From Atopobiaceae bacterium (GTDB taxonomy: Bacteria; Actinomycetota; Coriobacteriia; Coriobacteriales; Atopobiaceae): a stretch of DNA of 64,000 bases. The position numbers were made by a program, and so were the translations under genes. This document shows, piece after piece, positions 60,066 through 64,000 of this stretch. Position 1 is the stretch's first letter, and each line of letters starts with the position of its first letter. The stretch spans positions 1,450,902 to 1,514,901 of the forward strand of contig JAKVOB010000001.1 of NCBI GenBank assembly GCA_022483015.1, given 5' to 3'. Below the pieces are notes generated by a model. The model made no database searches. It was given only the letters and a program-made list of their open reading frames with translations, and was not told where the DNA came from.

Positions 60066-61397
60066 TTATGTGCAGATGCTGTGTGCCGGCCCATCGTCGG
60101 GCCAAGCTCCCAGGAGCCGCACGATCTTCTCGGCATCCCCCTCGGCGGATCCCGTGCAGCGGATGACCAGGTCTGACCAGGAACGATAGAGTGGCATGCG
60201 AGATGCCGCGATCGAGTCGACCCCGCGTGCGGCCGTGACGGGCCTGCCGTCGCAGGCGAGCTCGTCGAGCGCGCGGTCGAGCATGACGACGAGCCCATTC
60301 TGCCTGAGGAGGTCGAGGTTCTCCGGACGTTCGACCACGCCACCCCCGCAGGCGATGACGAGACCTGACTGCCCGGCGTAGGTGGCAAGGACCTTGGTCT
60401 CGAGGTCACGGAAGGCGGCCTCGCCATGGCGCTCGAAGTACGACGGTATGTCACAGCCCGCCTCGAGCACGGCCGCGTCGTCGAGGTCCACGAAAGGACG
60501 GCTCAGGAGGCGCGCGAGCCTCCTGCCGGCACCGGTCTTGCCGGACCCGGGCATGCCTATCAGGAAGACGCTCGTGGTCTGCCTCATGATGTCACGCTCG
60601 ATGGACGTGACGGCGTCGTCGGGCAGCGCGGTCCCCTGGAAGAGCTCGCTCGAGAAGCGCGCCTGCGCCACGAGCATCGCGAGGCCGCTCTCATACGGGA
60701 TTCCGAGGTGTCCGGCAGCGAGGCAGATACCCGTGCGGTGTGGGTTGTAGACCACATCGAGCACGCCTTCGAGCTGGGGGAGGGCGGCAAGCGTGGCCTC
60801 GGGGAGGGCGCTTGCCGGACAGGCGGGATACATGCCTACCGGTGTGGCGTTCACGACGAGCAAGGCATCTCGATGCCTCTGGGCGAGGTCGGCATACGTG
60901 TCGGGGCCCTTCCGGGAGATCACGCTCACGCAGGCCCCGACGCCCTCGAGCGCGCACGTCACGGCTCGTGAGGCCCCGCCTGAACCGAGGACGAGCACCT
61001 GCCTGCCCGTCAGCACCTGGCTTGCGTCACCTTCGAGCTCGCGGGTGCAGAATCGTTGCAACATCCATGAGAACCCCGTCACGTCGGTGTTGTCCGCAAG
61101 GATGGTGCCGTCCGGGCGTCTTACGAGCGTGTTGGCGGCTCCCACCCGTCCGACCAAAGGCGTGACCTCGTCAGCGAGGGCGATGACGTCGCGCTTGTAG
61201 GGGATGGTCACGTTGAGGCCGCGCCAGGTGGCGTCCTCGCGGACGGCCGCCCGAAGTCCCGCTGGCTCCACCTCGCGGAGGTCATAGGGTGCGCTCCCGA
61301 GGGCGGCATGGATCTGGGGCGACCAGGAGTGCCCGAGCGTGCGACCGAGGAGCCCATAGGGTGCAGATGCGACCTGCGACGAGGGGTTGCTCTGCAT
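60066..61397 (-). CDS. aroE/aroK: Fused shikimate dehydrogenase and shikimate kinase (AroE-AroK)
   Basis: The 443-residue protein joins two consecutive pathway enzymes. Residues about 10-265 are shikimate dehydrogenase: GRTLGHSWSPQIH, NVTIPYK with Lys68, DNTDVTG with Asp105, VLGSGGASRAVTCAL for NADP and VNATPVGMYP. Residues about 275-435 are shikimate kinase: P-loop IGMPGSGKTGAGRRLA, FVDLDDAAV, FERHGEAAFRDLE and ACGGGVV. It converts 3-dehydroshikimate to shikimate 3-phosphate. ATG 61397 lies 2 bases after the pheA stop, so the genes are coupled. Confidence 0.92.
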   Translation of the reverse strand: MQSNPSSQVASAPYGLLGRTLGHSWSPQIHAALGSAPYDLREVEPAGLRAAVREDATWRGLNVTIPYKRDVIALADEVTPLVGRVGAANTLVRRPDGTILADNTDVTGFSWMLQRFCTRELEGDASQVLTGRQVLVLGSGGASRAVTCALEGVGACVSVISRKGPDTYADLAQRHRDALLVVNATPVGMYPACPASALPEATLAALPQLEGVLDVVYNPHRTGICLAAGHLGIPYESGLAMLVAQARFSSELFQGTALPDDAVTSIERDIMRQTTSVFLIGMPGSGKTGAGRRLARLLSRPFVDLDDAAVLEAGCDIPSYFERHGEAAFRDLETKVLATYAGQSGLVIACGGGVVERPENLDLLRQNGLVVMLDRALDELACDGRPVTAARGVDSIAASRMPLYRSWSDLVIRCTGSAEGDAEKIVRLLGAWPDDGPAHSICT

Positions 61398-61399
61398 CC

Positions 61400-62545
61400 C
61401 TAGACCTGCTCGGTATAGCTGCCGAGGTACCTGAACTCCTCGCAGACGTCGTCGAGCGAGGCCATCAGCGTGGCGAACTCGGGAGCGGCCACGGAGCAGG
61501 CGAGGTCGAAGTAGAACATGAACTCGAAGTCGCGTTCGGGGATGGGCCGGCTCTCGAGCTTGACGAGGTTGATGTCGAGCGAGTAGAAGCGTGCGAGCAC
61601 CTTGTACAGGCTGCCGGGCTCGTTCGCGGTGACCATCATGAGGCTCGTGCGGTCAGCCCCAGGGAAGATCTGGAGGTCCTTGGTGATGCAGGCGAAGCGC
61701 GTGAAGTTGTTGCCCTCGTCCTGCACGGAGCGGGCAAGCGTGTCGAGGTCATAGAGGTCGGCGCAGCTGCGGCTGGCAAGGGCTGCGACGTCGGTGCGCT
61801 CGGAGGCGGCCACCATCTTGGCGGCCTCGGCGGTGTTCTCGCAGACGTGGACCCGCACGCCCTCGAGGGTGTCGAGGAAACCGCTGCACTGCTCGATGGC
61901 CTGTTGGTGGCTGTAGATGTCATGGACGTCCTCGAGCGTCGTCCCGTGCTTGGCGAGCAGGTTGTGGTCGACCTTCAGGCGCACGGTCCTCGCGATGTGG
62001 AAGTCGTGCTCCATCATGAGGTCATAGACCTGGTTGACCGTGCCGGCAGTCGAGTTCTCGACGGGGAGCACCCCGTAGGAGGCAAGTCCCTCGTCGACCG
62101 CTCGGAAGACACCCTCGAAGGTGTTGAGGTAGGTGATGGTGGGGTGCTTGAAGAGACGATCGGCCGCGATCTGCGAGTAGGCGCCCTCGACGCCCTGGCA
62201 TGCCACGTATGCCCGCTGGGGGAAGAGCTCCGGTGTCGTCCTGACAGCCGATTCTATCTGGCTGGCAAGCTCGCTCGTGGCCCCGAGGCGTGCGCTCTGG
62301 TTGGCCTTGGAGACCTCGGTGAGTAGCCCGAAGACGAGACCGGCATAGGTCTGGAGGTCCTCGGGGACCTTGTCGCACACGTCCGAGAGGTGCTGACGCT
62401 CGCGGGTGCGATCGAGCACGGGGAGGTCATGGGCCCGCTTGTAGTCGGCGATGTCGTTCGTGACGCCCATCCGCTCGCAGAAGAGGGAGCGGATCTCGTC
62501 GTCGATGGAGTCGATGCGCGCACGGGCGCTCGTGAGGTCTTCCAT
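61400..62545 (-). CDS. pheA: Bifunctional chorismate mutase / prephenate dehydratase
   Basis: The 381-residue enzyme makes phenylpyruvate for phenylalanine. It has an AroQ-class chorismate mutase (about 1-90, RARIDSIDDEIRSLFCERM), a prephenate dehydratase (about 108-285, YLNTFEGVFRAVDEG, VLPVENSTAGTV, NNFTRFACI with the catalytic Thr) and an ACT regulatory domain (about 300-381, ANEPGSLYKVL and ESRPIPERDFEFMFYFD). The ESRP motif is the phenylalanine-binding site, so feedback inhibition is likely. ATG 62545 follows AGGA. It lies between aroC and aroE/aroK. Confidence 0.94.
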   Translation of the reverse strand: MEDLTSARARIDSIDDEIRSLFCERMGVTNDIADYKRAHDLPVLDRTRERQHLSDVCDKVPEDLQTYAGLVFGLLTEVSKANQSARLGATSELASQIESAVRTTPELFPQRAYVACQGVEGAYSQIAADRLFKHPTITYLNTFEGVFRAVDEGLASYGVLPVENSTAGTVNQVYDLMMEHDFHIARTVRLKVDHNLLAKHGTTLEDVHDIYSHQQAIEQCSGFLDTLEGVRVHVCENTAEAAKMVAASERTDVAALASRSCADLYDLDTLARSVQDEGNNFTRFACITKDLQIFPGADRTSLMMVTANEPGSLYKVLARFYSLDINLVKLESRPIPERDFEFMFYFDLACSVAAPEFATLMASLDDVCEEFRYLGSYTEQV

Positions 62546-62587
62546 GGGGGTCCTATTCTCGAGGGGACAGATGCTTCTGGGCCTAGC

Positions 62588-63742
62588 TTACCCCTCGCAG
62601 GAGGCTGGCTCGGCGTCGGTGTGGCGATCTGGGTCGGCAGGCCAGGTGAGCAGCGCGTCGAGGAGCGTGAGCGCGCAGACCGCCTCGACCACGGGCGCGG
62701 CGCGTGGCGCGATGCAGGGGTCGTGGCGTCCGTGGACGGCGAGTCGGCATGCCTCACCGGTGCGGAGGTCGACGGAGTCCTGTTCGCGCCCGATGCTTGC
62801 CGTCGGCTTCACGGCCACGCGGAAGCGGATGGGTGCCCCGGTGGTGATGCCTCCGAGGATGCCGCCGGCGTCGTTCTTGGCGGGGAGGGGACCCGAGGGC
62901 GAGGGAACGTAGGGGTCGTTGTGTGCGCTCCCACGCATCCCGGCCGCCTCGAAGCCGGCGCCGAACTCTATCGCCTTCACCGCAGGTATCGCGAAGGCCG
63001 CTCGGGACAGGAGGTTCTCGATGCCATCGGCCATGGGGGAGCCGACGCCGCAGGGCATCCCGCTGGCGACGCACTCGATGGTGCCCCCCACCGAGTCGGC
63101 ATCCTTGCGGGCGGCCTCGATGGCCTCCCTCATACGCTCACCGGCCGACTCGTCGAGAACGGGGAAGGCCGCCTCCGAAAGAACGGTCATCTGCCGTGCG
63201 AGCCGGTCCTGCGAGTCGGGCGTGAGCTCGCGCCATGAGAGGGGCTCGTCGACCACCCCCGCGACCGACGAGAGGTGGGCCGCGACGCGCACGCCACGGG
63301 CCTCGAGCATCTGGAGGCAGATCCCCCCAGCCACACAGAGCGGAGCGGTGAGCCGCCCGGAGAAGTGGCCGCCGCCAGCCACGTCCTGGGCACCGTGCCA
63401 CTTGGCCTGCGCGACGAGGTCGGCATGCCCAGGACGTGGGACGGATGCGACCTGGGCATAGTCCTGCGAGCGTGTGTCGGTGTTCTCGATCACGGCAGCG
63501 AGTGGCGCACCACAGGTGAGGCCCTCCCGGTCGAGGCCTGAGACGATGCGTGGGGTGTCGGCCTCGTGGCGCGTGGTCGCCCAGGGCCCCTGCCCGGGGG
63601 CCCTTCTCGCCATGAGGTGGGCAAGTGCGTCGAGGTCCACAGGGAACCCGGAGGGGAGTCCCTCTATGACGCATCCGATGGCAGGTGAGTGGGACTGTCC
63701 GAAGACGGAGACCCTCACGGTCGTACCGAGCATCGAAGGCAT
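62588..63742 (-). CDS. aroC: Chorismate synthase
   Basis: The 384-residue FMN-dependent enzyme converts EPSP to chorismate. It has TVRVSVFGQSHSPAIGCVIEG, RPGHADLVAQAKWHG, GGGHFSGRLTAPLCVAGG and NDAGGILGGITTG. The FSGRLTAPL form is the variant seen in many clostridia, not the SSGRETA form. ATG 63742 lies 6 bases after the aroA stop; a second ATG at 63733 is possible. Confidence 0.94.
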   Translation of the reverse strand: MPSMLGTTVRVSVFGQSHSPAIGCVIEGLPSGFPVDLDALAHLMARRAPGQGPWATTRHEADTPRIVSGLDREGLTCGAPLAAVIENTDTRSQDYAQVASVPRPGHADLVAQAKWHGAQDVAGGGHFSGRLTAPLCVAGGICLQMLEARGVRVAAHLSSVAGVVDEPLSWRELTPDSQDRLARQMTVLSEAAFPVLDESAGERMREAIEAARKDADSVGGTIECVASGMPCGVGSPMADGIENLLSRAAFAIPAVKAIEFGAGFEAAGMRGSAHNDPYVPSPSGPLPAKNDAGGILGGITTGAPIRFRVAVKPTASIGREQDSVDLRTGEACRLAVHGRHDPCIAPRAAPVVEAVCALTLLDALLTWPADPDRHTDAEPASCEG

Positions 63743-63748
63743 GTCAGG

Positions 63749-64000
63749 TCACGCTCCCAACGTCGTGACCGAGCCACCGAGGGTGGCAAGGTCCTGGAAG
63801 AACCCCGGATAGGACTTGGCCACGCACTCGGCATGGAGGATGGTCACCGGCGCGGATGAGCGCACGGAGCAGATGGCGGCCATCATGGCGATGCGGTGGT
63901 CGTTTGACGGGTCGATGGTGCCACCCGCGAGCGAGGGTACCCCGTGGATGGTGATGGTGTCAGCCGACGCCGTGATGTCCGCGCCGAGCGTGGACAGGAC
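63749..64000 (-). CDS. aroA: 5-enolpyruvylshikimate-3-phosphate synthase, C-terminal part
   Basis: The reverse-strand frame is open from the right edge to a TGA at 63749-63751 and gives 83 residues. They contain SNDHRIAMMAAI and AKSYPGFFQDLATLGG, the conserved C-terminal features of EPSP synthase (DHRxAM and KSYPxFFxxL). The gene is truncated by the window edge. It heads the visible part of the aro run and consumes PEP. Confidence 0.88.
   Translation of the reverse strand, partial: VLSTLGADITASADTITIHGVPSLAGGTIDPSNDHRIAMMAAICSVRSSAPVTILHAECVAKSYPGFFQDLATLGGSVTTLGA

Noticed and set aside
1-64000. CRISPR arrays, insertion sequences, prophage or integrative element boundaries
   Set aside because: No spaced direct repeats of CRISPR size, no transposase or integrase motifs and no terminal repeats were seen.

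Overview
The window is a high-GC, gene-dense bacterial chromosome segment that reads as an anaerobic, fermentative member of the Coriobacteriia (Actinomycetota), most like Olsenella or another Atopobiaceae member. That placement is inferred from gene content: oxygen-sensitive class III ribonucleotide reductase (nrdDG), an M3-type [FeFe] hydrogenase, acetate kinase and phosphotransacetylase, ATP-type PEP carboxykinase, arginine deiminase pathway genes, a Cna-B repeat cell-wall protein, and Gram-positive strand and operon style. I see no rRNA, tRNA, CRISPR array, insertion sequence or prophage.

Layout. 1-4.8 kb: the tail of an unknown gene, then a 1386-residue sortase-anchored surface protein with seven Cna-B-like repeats. 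4.8-7.8 kb: an old-yellow-enzyme-type FeS flavoprotein with a His-rich N-terminus and a small FMN reductase. 8.0-13.0 kb: a complete D-alanylation (dlt) set in the order dltB-dltC-dltD-dltX-like, then dltA separately. 13.1-15.2 kb: fucO and a divergent rfbA. 15.2-22.8 kb: housekeeping genes (lipid kinase, RNase D, membrane Zn protease, exonuclease VII XseA/XseB, HIT protein, a Cys-motif protein, ackA, Nudix). 22.9-24.9 kb: manA and an aldose epimerase. 25.3-32.4 kb: one five-gene run holding a Gfo/Idh oxidoreductase, a GltD-like FeS flavoprotein, the [FeFe] hydrogenase, a substrate-binding lipoprotein and a fused ABC permease-ATPase. 32.4-37.6 kb: a condensation-type acyltransferase, a cyclophilin lipoprotein, pckA and pta. 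37.8-41.3 kb: a glycan locus (glf, GT2, GT8). 41.3-48.7 kb: a reverse-strand run ppk1-rlmD-DJ-1-maf-P1 peptidase-HAD. 48.9-52.2 kb: arcA, arcB and a YdcF-like membrane protein. 52.2-58.1 kb: trpS, nrdD-nrdG and a GT39 mannosyltransferase-like protein. 58.4-64 kb: an acetolactate-decarboxylase-like gene facing a reverse-strand aromatic amino acid cluster, aroA-aroC-pheA-aroE/aroK, then an unusual PTS EIIB-AroQ fusion.

Functional links. Acetate kinase, Pta, PckA, FucO, the hydrogenase module and the ALDC-like protein together describe redox-balanced fermentation. The arc genes are the first two steps of ATP-yielding arginine catabolism. Dlt, glf/GT2/GT8, GT39 and the Cna-B protein all concern the cell envelope. 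The most unusual protein is a glucose-type PTS EIIB domain (phospho-acceptor Cys kept) joined to type II 3-dehydroquinase, next to the rest of the shikimate cluster. Three genes (dltA, fucO, trpS) each carry a single-base insertion that breaks an otherwise intact reading frame. Because TrpS is normally essential, consensus errors are a serious possibility.
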